This document shows positions 1-4,907 of a stretch of DNA of 6,253 nucleotides, piece by piece. This DNA is from Anaerolineales bacterium (GTDB taxonomy: Bacteria > Chloroflexota > Anaerolineae > Epilineales > JAANWY01): the NCBI GenBank assembly GCA_018263655.1, contig JAANWY010000371.1, forward strand, positions 1 through 6,253, written 5' to 3'. Both the position numbers and the translations under genes were made by a program. Each line of letters begins with the position of its first letter. Position 1 is the stretch's first letter. The notes under the pieces were generated by a model that saw only the letters and a program-made list of their open reading frames with translations, made no database searches and was not told the origin of the DNA.

Positions 1-5
1 CTGCC

Positions 6-90
6 TCAGGCACGTCGTGCCTACACAAGAAGAGACCGGAAAAAGGGGGTCGGTGGGGGGCGGCCGCCCCCCACCGACCCCCTTTTTCCG
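6..90 (+). repeat. Composite palindromic repeat, copy 1
   Basis: The unit starts with a small hairpin (AGGCAC, 3-nt loop, GTGCCT, 8-22), then CTACACAAG and a short spacer, then a perfect 54-bp palindrome at 37-90. Each arm of the palindrome reads CGG, five A, five G, TCGGT, six G, CGG. Similar units lie at 2379-2466 (same orientation) and 6105-6193 (opposite orientation). This copy has five Gs and a CGGCCG centre where the others have four Gs and a CG centre, and the change is present in both arms. Taken alone, the GC-rich inner stem with As on one side and Ts on the other looks like a two-way intrinsic terminator. It could instead be a REP/MITE-like dispersed repeat. No encoded mobility protein is seen in the window. 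Confidence 0.9.
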
Positions 91-95
91 CAACA

Positions 96-136
96 CCGCT
101 GCTGTGGCCGGTCTCCTGACCGCGCCACAGCAGCGG
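96..136. repeat. Large hairpin next to palindrome copy 1
   Basis: CCGCTGCTGTGGC (96-108) is the exact reverse complement of GCCACAGCAGCGG (124-136). Inside it CGGTC (109-113) pairs with GACCG (118-122), leaving a 4-nt loop TCCT and one bulged C at 123. The result is an almost continuous 18-bp stem. It sits between the 54-bp palindrome and the 22-bp motif and is absent from the other two repeat copies, so it is specific to this location. There is no T tract after it, so a classical terminator is unlikely. Confidence 0.8.
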
Positions 137-158
137 AATGTGACATTGTCAAGGTAGT
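137..158 (+). promoter_or_regulatory. 22-bp shared motif, left copy (possible operator)
   Basis: This 22-bp stretch begins AATGTGACATTGTCAAGG and continues TAGT. It is repeated exactly, inverted, at 6057-6078. It contains TGACA-T-TGTCA, a near-perfect 11-bp inverted repeat of the kind bound by dimeric regulators. It ends 7 bp before the -35 box of the predicted promoter of the four-cysteine gene, and the right copy has the same orientation relative to the subtilase-like gene. Operator or activator function is inferred from symmetry and position; no regulator is identified. Confidence 0.55.
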
Positions 159-165
159 CACAGAT

Positions 166-194
166 TTGCATTCTTGGCCGACCTATTGTACAAT
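166..194 (+). promoter_or_regulatory. Sigma70-type promoter for the four-cysteine gene
   Basis: TTGCAT (166-171) and TACAAT (189-194) are separated by exactly 17 bp, close to the TTGACA/TATAAT consensus. Transcription would start near 201, about 40 nt before the ATG at 242. The -10 lies in a small palindrome ATTGTACAAT (185-194). The 22-bp motif lies just upstream. Confidence 0.6.
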
Positions 195-241
195 GACGCC
201 GACGTCGGAATTGAACGGAGAGCGTTGAGAGGAAACTGGAT

Positions 242-436
242 ATGGGTGGCTGGAGCTACTGTCCCCACGAGCAGAACTTCACCTGCAAGCGACTCAAGCA
301 AAACTGCGATCCAGGTGTACCCGGCTGTATCCTGTACGGTCGCATTGAGCGCGAAGACCTAGAACACAAGCCGCCCGTACCGCCTCGACGGAAGCCGGCG
401 CCCCGCCAATCCGGCACGGACGATCAACGCACATAA
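242..436 (+). CDS. Small four-cysteine protein, putative metal-binding
   Basis: A 64-residue protein whose first half is compact and cysteine-patterned: C7-P-H9, C15, C22 and C29, spaced 8, 7 and 7 residues apart, with a DPGVPGC turn (23-29) before the last one. The second half, from about residue 43, is rich in Pro and Arg and looks disordered. There is no signal peptide or membrane segment, so it is probably cytoplasmic. Four regularly spaced cysteines with a nearby His suggest zinc or another metal bound in a small fold; this is inference from spacing. The ATG start is supported by AGAGG nine bases upstream and a good promoter at 166-194. I do not recognise a named family. It stands alone, with the next gene 200 bp away and no terminator visible between them. 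Confidence 0.68.
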   Translation: MGGWSYCPHEQNFTCKRLKQNCDPGVPGCILYGRIEREDLEHKPPVPPRRKPAPRQSGTDDQRT

Positions 437-542
437 CAGACATCAGTACCACTTCCCTGCTACCTGCCCCCGCAGGAGTAACATTCAACCGCCCCACTGC
501 GTCAAAGCGTATAAGAGTCAGATAGGGACTCCCAGGGAAATA

Positions 543-620
543 AACCTCCCCAAAATGGCCTATTTCTCTCAGAAATCCTTGGGTCTTTGGGAGGTTCTCC
601 TAACCGTCCTCCGTGACGGT
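543..620 (+). promoter_or_regulatory. Structured leader ahead of the 637 gene
   Basis: AACCTCCC (543-550) is the exact reverse complement of GGGAGGTT (589-596), and the pairing extends inward through AAA/TTT past one bulged C. Inside lies a second hairpin, ATTTCT (562-567), loop CTC, AGAAAT (571-576). A third hairpin, ACCGTC/GACGGT (603-608/615-620), ends just before the ribosome binding site AGAGAGG at 621-627. The nested arrangement so close to a start codon suggests an RNA leader that affects translation or elongation. It matches no riboswitch class I recognise, and I found no convincing promoter for it. The stretch 437-542 holds nothing I recognise. Confidence 0.4.
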
Positions 621-636
621 AGAGAGGATTGAGACG

Positions 637-846
637 GTGACTCAGAAGAATTCAGAGGCCGCCGGTATACGGCAGCTCGATAAACGCGCCCTGGCGGAAT
701 GGTTGAAGGAGAAGGGGCTTGACACACAGCAACAATCGGAGCTGTCGCGAAGAGAACTGCTGGAGATGGCTGAAAAACTCGCCAGAACTGAAGCCAGCCA
801 GAATGGCCGGACGACAAAGACCAAGAAATGGGTTCTGCTCCACTAG
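637..846 (+). CDS. Small charged helical protein of unknown function
   Basis: A 69-residue protein, mostly Glu/Lys/Arg/Gln and probably helical, with a basic tail (residues 57-64) and a hydrophobic end. The central stretch (14-50) reads as two helices around KGLDT, a helix-extended-loop-helix pattern reminiscent of SAP or Rho-N nucleic-acid-binding domains; that likeness is weak. I chose the GTG at 637 because AGAGAGG (621-627) lies nine bases upstream. An in-frame GTG at 613 would give 77 residues, but it falls inside a hairpin loop and has no ribosome binding site. The gene ends 37 bp before a strong terminator it shares with the convergent cold-shock gene. A structured leader precedes it. 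It could be a regulator or nucleoid-type protein, but function is unknown. Confidence 0.6.
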   Translation: MTQKNSEAAGIRQLDKRALAEWLKEKGLDTQQQSELSRRELLEMAEKLARTEASQNGRTTKTKKWVLLH

Positions 847-882
847 GAATGGCAACAATCCCGCTCGCTACAACCGACAGCA

Positions 883-910
883 AAAAGGGCACCGCTAGCG
901 GTGCCCTTTT
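883..910. terminator. Bidirectional intrinsic terminator
   Basis: A perfect 28-bp palindrome: AAAA, GGGCACCGCT, AGCGGTGCCC, TTTT. The GC-rich stem is flanked by As on one side and Ts on the other, so it reads as a rho-independent terminator on both strands. It lies between the small gene ending at 846 (+) and the cold-shock gene ending at 932 (-), which fits a shared terminator of convergent genes. Confidence 0.9.
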
Positions 911-931
911 CTGTTGCCCGTGCTCCTTCAA

Positions 932-1141
932 CTAGAGCTTGACAACGTCAACTGCCTGAGGTCCCTTCGGGTTTGATTCCACATCGAATTCGACGCGGTC
1001 GCCTTCATCTAGGTTGCGAAATCCGCCACCGCGAATCTCAGAGTAGTGAACGAAGACATCGTCACCCTCTTCGCGTTCGATGAAGCCGTAACCCTTACTC
1101 CGGTTAAACCATTTTACGGTTCCGGTTGTACGCTCGGCCAT
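932..1141 (-). CDS. csp: Cold-shock domain protein (CspA family)
   Basis: A 69-residue single cold-shock domain, the normal length for bacterial Csp proteins, which bind single-stranded RNA and DNA and act as RNA chaperones in the cytoplasm. Both nucleic-acid motifs are present: RNP1 as KGYGFI (16-21) and RNP2 as VFVHY (29-33), after the family opening GTVKWFN (7-13). It ends GPQAVDVVKL, also typical. I chose the ATG at 1141 because the family alignment begins there and GGAGGG lies about 13 bases upstream. An in-frame GTG at 1210 would add 23 residues unlike any Csp and lacks a ribosome binding site. It is transcribed alone from a strong promoter at 1294-1322 with a leader of about 145 nt. 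Confidence 0.96.
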   Translation of the reverse strand: MAERTTGTVKWFNRSKGYGFIEREEGDDVFVHYSEIRGGGFRNLDEGDRVEFDVESNPKGPQAVDVVKL

Positions 1142-1293
1142 TATCGAGTCCGTCCCTCCTTTCGTATTTGAATCTTGCTGCAGGACGAGATCATCGATGC
1201 TCCAAGCCACAAGAAAGACCGCCTCAGCCGAAGCAGCTTTGACGGTCCATCGTGCAAATGCCGAAACAAAACTTACCGCGTCCTACATCAAAT

Positions 1294-1322
1294 ATGATAG
1301 CACATTTCCTCACATACGTCAA
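1294..1322 (-). promoter_or_regulatory. Sigma70-type promoter of the cold-shock gene
   Basis: On the minus strand TTGACG (1322-1317) and TATCAT (1299-1294) are separated by exactly 17 bp. Transcription would begin near 1287, leaving an untranslated leader of about 145 nt before the ATG at 1141. Long leaders are well known in cspA-type genes, where they control mRNA stability and translation with temperature. Whether this one does so cannot be told from sequence. Confidence 0.72.
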
Positions 1323-1338
1323 ACAACCTGCAGCGAAT

Positions 1339-1393
1339 CTTAACATGACCTGAAACTCATCTTCATAACTTCTTAACACCTTACCGCTATCAT
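1339..1393 (+). promoter_or_regulatory. Pho-box-like array of four heptamers plus -10 box
   Basis: Four heptamers recur every 11 bp: CTTAACA (1339), CTGAAAC (1350), CTTCATA (1361) and CTTAACA (1372), with 4-bp spacers. All four share CT at positions 1-2 and A at position 5. This 7+4 geometry is the known layout of PhoB/OmpR-family binding sites. A -10 box TATCAT (1388-1393) follows 9 bp after the last heptamer with no -35 box, which matches PhoB-activated promoters where the box replaces the -35. The predicted start near 1400 serves the gene at 1489. The response regulator at 2584 belongs to the right family to be the binder, but that link is inference. Confidence 0.6.
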
Positions 1394-1412
1394 ATTAACC
1401 GTCCAATCATGA

Positions 1413-1449
1413 GAGACGCCGGCCACGTCCAAGAAAGGCTGGCCGTCTC
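1413..1449 (+). other. Hairpin in the leader of the secreted-protein gene
   Basis: GAGAC (1413-1417) plus GGCC (1421-1424) pairs with GGCC (1441-1444) plus GTCTC (1445-1449), giving nine base pairs with a 3-nt bulge and a 16-nt loop. It would lie in the transcript about 15 nt after the predicted start and 25 nt before the ribosome binding site AAGGAGG (1475-1481). A role in mRNA stability is possible but unproven. Confidence 0.4.
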
Positions 1450-1488
1450 AAATCAATCAATTTCACATAGTTCCAAGGAGGTTGTATC

Positions 1489-2229
1489 ATGCAGAAGTTA
1501 CGTTGGACGGTTGGTATCGGAGTAGGGCTAGCTCTCGTCATCGCCGTAGTCGCGATGGCCGGCCCCCTCAACGGCGTGGCGCTGGCCGGCAGTCTCGAAG
1601 ACGGACTCCCCGGCGCGCCACACTCACCACACGGCATCGGACCCCTGGCTACCGTGGCCGATACACTGGACATGAGTGTCCCTCAGCTCTTGTACGCGCT
1701 GCACACTCGCCACGACAGCATCGCTGACCTGGCAGAGGCGCGCCAATCCGAATCGGACGAGGTGGTCCAGGCCTTGGTCGACAAGGCCGCTGAACGGCTT
1801 AGTCACACGGACAACTTGACCCAGGAACAAGTCAACTGGATCCTGGCGCAGGTCGAACGCAAGGCGGAGGGATTCGTCGACGTCGAATTCCCGTATGGCG
1901 CGGCGATCGACACCCTGAAGCCGGCAGCAGACAGCATCGGCATCAGCGTTGATGAGCTCGTCGATGAAATGCAGGATGGCAAGACCATCGCTGAGGTCGC
2001 TGAAGACAACGATGTGGACACAGCCACGGTGGAGCAGGCCATCATCGACCACCGAGCCACCATTCTGGACGAGGCCGTCGAGGTGGGGCTGCTGACGGAG
2101 ACCCAGGCCGACATCCTGCTGGATCTCTTCAGCAGCAAGGTCCCCGACATCGTCAACGGGGAGTTGCCCTTTGGGCACCTCCGGGACTTCCTGGCCCGCC
2201 GCCGACCGCCGCACTTCCCAGGCTCGTAG
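1489..2229 (+). CDS. Secreted two-repeat helical protein
   Basis: A 246-residue exported protein. Residues 1-33 form a signal peptide: basic start, hydrophobic core 8-24, likely cleavage after VALA at 33. The mature part has two copies of a helical unit of about 85 residues, at roughly 53-133 and 146-225. Each has a D-L-S-V-L helix, an IADLAE or IAEVAE segment resembling a small helix-turn-helix, a V-A-L/I helix, then LTQEQV or LTETQAD and a last helix ending in V-D/N and LPF or FPY. Such repeats occur in secreted proteins of unknown function in Chloroflexota, Actinobacteria and Firmicutes. AAGGAGG seven bases before the ATG is an excellent ribosome binding site. The Pho-box-like promoter upstream and the two-component genes downstream suggest an envelope-response role, loosely like CpxP beside CpxAR; this is inference. 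No catalytic residues are seen. Confidence 0.9.
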   Translation: MQKLRWTVGIGVGLALVIAVVAMAGPLNGVALAGSLEDGLPGAPHSPHGIGPLATVADTLDMSVPQLLYALHTRHDSIADLAEARQSESDEVVQALVDKAAERLSHTDNLTQEQVNWILAQVERKAEGFVDVEFPYGAAIDTLKPAADSIGISVDELVDEMQDGKTIAEVAEDNDVDTATVEQAIIDHRATILDEAVEVGLLTETQADILLDLFSSKVPDIVNGELPFGHLRDFLARRRPPHFPGS

Positions 2230-2251
2230 CGCGCCGGCGGCCGGCCCAACC

Positions 2252-2298
2252 GCCCTCACCTCGCTCCCGCCACTACCACGGCAGGGCGGGGTGAGGGC
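2252..2298 (+). terminator. Possible terminator hairpin after the secreted-protein gene
   Basis: GCCCTCACC (2252-2260) pairs exactly with GGTGAGGGC (2290-2298), and CCGCC (2267-2271) pairs with GGCGG (2285-2289) inside it. It begins 23 bp after the stop codon, which is right for a terminator, but only TT follows the stem. It may be a weak terminator or a 3'-end stabilising hairpin. Confidence 0.5.
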
Positions 2299-2304
2299 TT
2301 CAAG

Positions 2305-2332
2305 TTGCGCAGGCGCACGACATGCGTATAAT
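2305..2332 (+). promoter_or_regulatory. Sigma70-type promoter, probably of the two-component operon
   Basis: TTGCGC (2305-2310) and a perfect TATAAT (2327-2332) lie 16 bp apart, giving a start near 2339. The next gene on this strand is the response regulator at 2584, so the leader would be about 245 nt and would contain repeat copy 2 with its 50-bp palindrome. A small inverted repeat GAGGA-CGG-TCCTC (2344-2356) sits right after the start. Confidence 0.6.
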
Positions 2333-2378
2333 CTCTCACACGGAGGACGGTCCTCGGAGCCTATATCGCCATCTCAAG

Positions 2379-2466
2379 TGACTACTCAGGCACCGCGTGC
2401 CTACACAAGGAATATGCCGGAAAAAGGGGTCGGTGGGGGGCGCCCCCCACCGACCCCTTTTTCCGG
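2379..2466 (+). repeat. Composite palindromic repeat, copy 2
   Basis: GTGACTACTC leads into the small hairpin AGGCAC-CGC-GTGCCT (2388-2402), then ACACAAG, then a perfect 50-bp palindrome at 2417-2466. Its arm is CCGG, five A, four G, TCGGT, six G, C. Same orientation as copy 1. It lies between a promoter (2305-2332) and the response regulator gene, so it would be transcribed in the leader. The inner GC stem followed by TTTTT should act as an intrinsic terminator, and the gene may therefore depend on readthrough or on a start site further down. Confidence 0.9.
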
Positions 2467-2568
2467 ATTTCTCAACAGCGAGAGCGGTAGCCGGGCGATA
2501 GCCTAAGCAGTTGCCCCATCTTTTCCATATTTCTCAACTGCGAGGGTGAAAGCCTGAGTAGTTATAAT
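2467..2568 (+). repeat. Diverged direct repeats with a TATAAT box before the regulator gene
   Basis: ATTTCTCAACAGCGAGAG (2467) recurs as ATTTCTCAACTGCGAGGG (2529). Both continue to an AGCCTRAGYAGTT ending (near 2512 and 2563); the first copy carries about 11 extra bases, a doubled TAGCC. The second copy runs straight into TATAAT (2563-2568), which would start transcription about ten bases before the regulator ATG at 2584. No good -35 box pairs with it. GCCTGAGTAGT (2552-2562) is also the exact reverse complement of 2381-2391 at the start of repeat copy 2, so the region 2381-2562 is bounded by 11-bp inverted repeats. Confidence 0.55.
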
Positions 2569-2583
2569 TTCAGCAAGCAACCC

Positions 2584-3288
2584 ATGACACAGAAAGTTCT
2601 CGTCGTCGAGGATGAGATGAAGATCGCCCGTTGGGTGCGAGAGTACTTCGAGAAAGCCGGCTTCGACGTTCTGCTGGCCCACGACGGTCCTACAGGCCTC
2701 GCCCTGGCTCGCGGCGAGCGCCCTGACATCATGATCTTAGACATTATGCTCCCCCACTCACCGTCTGGCGAGCCTATGGACGGACTCGACGTGTGCCGCA
2801 TCATCCGCCGCGAGTCCGACCTCCCCATCATCATGCTGACCGCCCGGGCCGAAGAAGTTGACCGGTTGATCGGCCTGGAGCTAGGCGCCGACGACTACGT
2901 GGTCAAACCCTTCAGCCCACGGGAACTAGTGGCGCGCGCCAAGGCCGTTCTCCGCCGTGTGCGCCCCACCACGACCCGCGAAGAGATCTTGCGCGCCGGC
3001 CACCTCGTCGTCGATGTCACGCGCCGGACGTGCGCGTACGGCGACGAAGCGGTCGAACTCACGCCCACCGAGTTTGAACTCCTGGCCACACTGATGCGGC
3101 ACCGCGGCCGGCCCCTCACCCGCGCCCAACTCATGGACTTCGCACTGGGCGAAACATATATCGGCTACGAGCGCACTATCGACGTCCACATCCGAAATCT
3201 ACGGCGCAAGATCGAGCCCGACGCCTCCAACCCCACCTACGTTGAGACGGTCTTCGGCGTCGGCTACCGTTTCGCAGACGAGGAGTAG
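2584..3288 (+). CDS. Two-component response regulator, OmpR/PhoB family
   Basis: A 234-residue, full-length regulator. The receiver domain (about 4-118) has the acidic pair E9-D10, the phosphorylation site D53 (MILDIMLP), T86 and K108 in YVVKPF. The winged-helix DNA-binding domain (about 135-232) has ELTPTEFELL, the recognition helix in YERTIDVHIRNLRRKIE and the wing YVETVFGVGYRF. An unusual feature is the loop after D53: HSPSGEP sits between MLP and MDGLDV, about six residues longer than the usual LPG(x)DG, close to the phosphorylation site. No ribosome binding site precedes the ATG at 2584, so translation may rely on a near-leaderless transcript from the TATAAT at 2563. It overlaps in function with the kinase gene two bases downstream. 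Its family binds 7+4 bp direct repeats like those at 1339-1378. I would not assign baeR, phoP or mtrA from sequence alone. Confidence 0.96.
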   Translation: MTQKVLVVEDEMKIARWVREYFEKAGFDVLLAHDGPTGLALARGERPDIMILDIMLPHSPSGEPMDGLDVCRIIRRESDLPIIMLTARAEEVDRLIGLELGADDYVVKPFSPRELVARAKAVLRRVRPTTTREEILRAGHLVVDVTRRTCAYGDEAVELTPTEFELLATLMRHRGRPLTRAQLMDFALGETYIGYERTIDVHIRNLRRKIEPDASNPTYVETVFGVGYRFADEE

Positions 3289-3290
3289 CA

Positions 3291-4850
3291 ATGGGACCCG
3301 AGACTGTCCGCAGCAGCTTGCGAAGGCGCCTGATGCTCAGCTACCTGCTAGTTGTCGTGCTGACCGTGGGTGGTGTCGCTCTGCTGGCTGGCCAGCTAAC
3401 GGCCCGCCAGTTCCGAGCACTGGTCGCCCAGAGCGGCCAGGCTCGAGCCCAAGCGTTGGCCCTTTATTTCGCGGACTTCTACGAGACGCAAGGCTCCTGG
3501 GAAGGCGTCGAGCAAGCCATGACCCACCTGCGCGAGGCCCAGTGGCAGCCGGCCGGCCTGCCCTTGGAAGCTGCGTCGGTGCTGCCGTGGCGCGTACCAC
3601 CCCCGCCCTGGCTTTCCAAGGAGACCATCGAACGCTGGGTGAACCTGGGCGAACCCCGGGCTGACCGTGTCCGCCTAGCCGACCCAGACGGCACAATCCT
3701 TGCCGACAGCCACGACAGCCACGACAGTCCCGCAGGACCGCGTCTGCCGGCAGACGAGTTGGCGAGGGGCGCGCCCGTCATCATCGACGGCGAGCGGAAG
3801 GGTACTGTCGTAGTCGATGCTGGCCTGGGCCGGCTCACGCCACAGCAGCGCGCTTTCGTGCGTGTGATCTGGCGGCGGCTGATTGGCGTCAGCATCCTTG
3901 CCGGCTTCGTCGCGCTAGCCCTAAGCTTCGGCTTAGCCCGCGAGATCACCAACCCCGTTCAGGCCCTCACCGACGCCGCGCGGCGGCTGGCAGCCGGCGA
4001 TTGGGACCAGAAACTGCCGGTGCAGTCCGAAGACGAGCTCGGGCAAATGACGCACGCCTTCAACGAGATGGCGGCCGAACTGACACGCCAGACCCAACTT
4101 CGCCGGCAGATGGTGGCCGACATCGCCCATGAGCTTCGCACACCCCTCAGCGTGCTGTACCTGGAATTGGAGGCGCTGGAGGACGGCTTTCAGTCACCCG
4201 ATGAAGCGATAACAAGTTTGCACGGAGAATTGGGGTTGCTCACACAGTTGGTGGAAGATCTACGATTGCTGGCCCAGACCGATGCCGGCGAACTACCCAT
4301 CCATATCGAGAACACCGATCTGGGCGCGCTCACCAGTGAGATCGTCGAACGCTGGGAGAGCCGCACTGCCGCGCGCGGTGTCCGTCTTGCAGTTCAGACG
4401 GCCGGCGACCTCCCGCCCGTCAACACAGATCGAACGCGGATCACACAGGTCCTCACGAACCTGCTCGCTAACGCGCTGCGACACACACCCGAAGGTGGAG
4501 AGATTAGCATTGCCGTAGATCGGTATCGCGGTGAATTGGAGAAGGACACCCTCGTCGCTGAACTGCCAGCCCCGTCATCGTCCCGGCCGGGGAGTGCTCA
4601 CGGTGAGTGCTTTGTCGAGGTATCCGTCCGCGATACTGGAGAAGGCATCGCGTCCACAGAGCTCCCCAATGTCTTTGAGCGCTTCTACCGCGTCGATCGA
4701 GCCCGCAGTCGAGACACCGGCGGCGCCGGGCTCGGGTTGGCCATCGCGCGCCGGCTGGTGGAATTACACGGCGGGTACATCTGGGCGGAGAGCGAAGAAG
4801 GCGCCGGCAGCACGTTCACATTTGTGCTGCCGGCGGAGGAGTTGATGTAG
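3291..4850 (+). CDS. Membrane sensor histidine kinase (BaeS-like)
   Basis: A 519-residue sensor kinase, complete. Transmembrane helix 1 at about 15-35, an extracytoplasmic domain of about 150 residues (37-190), transmembrane helix 2 at about 196-216, HAMP (217-270), HisKA with phospho-acceptor H280 in AHELRTP, and HATPase with N box (N390, N394), G1 DTGEGI (448-453), F box FERFYRVDR (462-470) and G2 GGAGLGLAI (477-485). It should autophosphorylate H280 and pass phosphate to D53 of the regulator. The ATG lies two bases after the regulator stop, with GAGGAG overlapping the end of that gene, so the two are translationally coupled. The ATPase domain carries a poorly conserved insert of about 30 residues (411-440) between the N and G1 boxes. 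The sensor domain contains a DSHDSHDS run encoded by a 9-bp tandem repeat. The signal sensed is unknown. Confidence 0.96.
   Translation: MGPETVRSSLRRRLMLSYLLVVVLTVGGVALLAGQLTARQFRALVAQSGQARAQALALYFADFYETQGSWEGVEQAMTHLREAQWQPAGLPLEAASVLPWRVPPPPWLSKETIERWVNLGEPRADRVRLADPDGTILADSHDSHDSPAGPRLPADELARGAPVIIDGERKGTVVVDAGLGRLTPQQRAFVRVIWRRLIGVSILAGFVALALSFGLAREITNPVQALTDAARRLAAGDWDQKLPVQSEDELGQMTHAFNEMAAELTRQTQLRRQMVADIAHELRTPLSVLYLELEALEDGFQSPDEAITSLHGELGLLTQLVEDLRLLAQTDAGELPIHIENTDLGALTSEIVERWESRTAARGVRLAVQTAGDLPPVNTDRTRITQVLTNLLANALRHTPEGGEISIAVDRYRGELEKDTLVAELPAPSSSRPGSAHGECFVEVSVRDTGEGIASTELPNVFERFYRVDRARSRDTGGAGLGLAIARRLVELHGGYIWAESEEGAGSTFTFVLPAEELM
3705..3728 (+). repeat. 9-bp tandem repeat inside the kinase sensor domain
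   Basis: GACAGCCAC occurs twice in a row, followed by a partial third copy GACAGT. It stays in frame and encodes DSHDSHDS (residues 139-146) in the extracytoplasmic domain. Copy-number slippage would lengthen the loop by three residues without a frameshift. Asp/His-rich, so metal contact is conceivable. Confidence 0.7.
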
Positions 4851-4907
4851 GGGCAGGGGCCCCACTACTTAAACAGTTACTTCGAGAAGACACAATCGAC
4901 AGCTACT

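Noticed and set aside
37..62. G-quadruplex on the G-rich arm of the palindrome
   Set aside because: Only two long G runs plus short GG steps are available, and the complementary arm would compete strongly. Hairpin formation is more likely.
37..90. CRISPR repeat or attachment site
   Set aside because: The copies are kilobases apart with no spacers, and no Cas or integrase gene is present.
174..362. Open frame of 62 codons in a different frame over the four-cysteine gene
   Set aside because: It starts at a TTG without a ribosome binding site, begins upstream of the predicted transcript start and has no protein-like pattern. The 242 frame has better signals.
932..1210. Longer cold-shock protein starting at GTG 1210
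   Set aside because: The 23 added residues do not match the family and no ribosome binding site precedes the GTG. The ATG at 1141 gives the standard length.
1624..2259. Long minus-strand frame of 211 codons opposite the secreted-protein gene
   Set aside because: It is a mirror of a GC-rich coding sequence. The plus-strand frame has a signal peptide, an excellent ribosome binding site and internal protein repeats.
4851..4907. Terminator between the kinase and the subtilase-like gene
   Set aside because: Only GGGGC-A-GGGGCCCC is seen, with no proper loop or T tract. I do not call a terminator.
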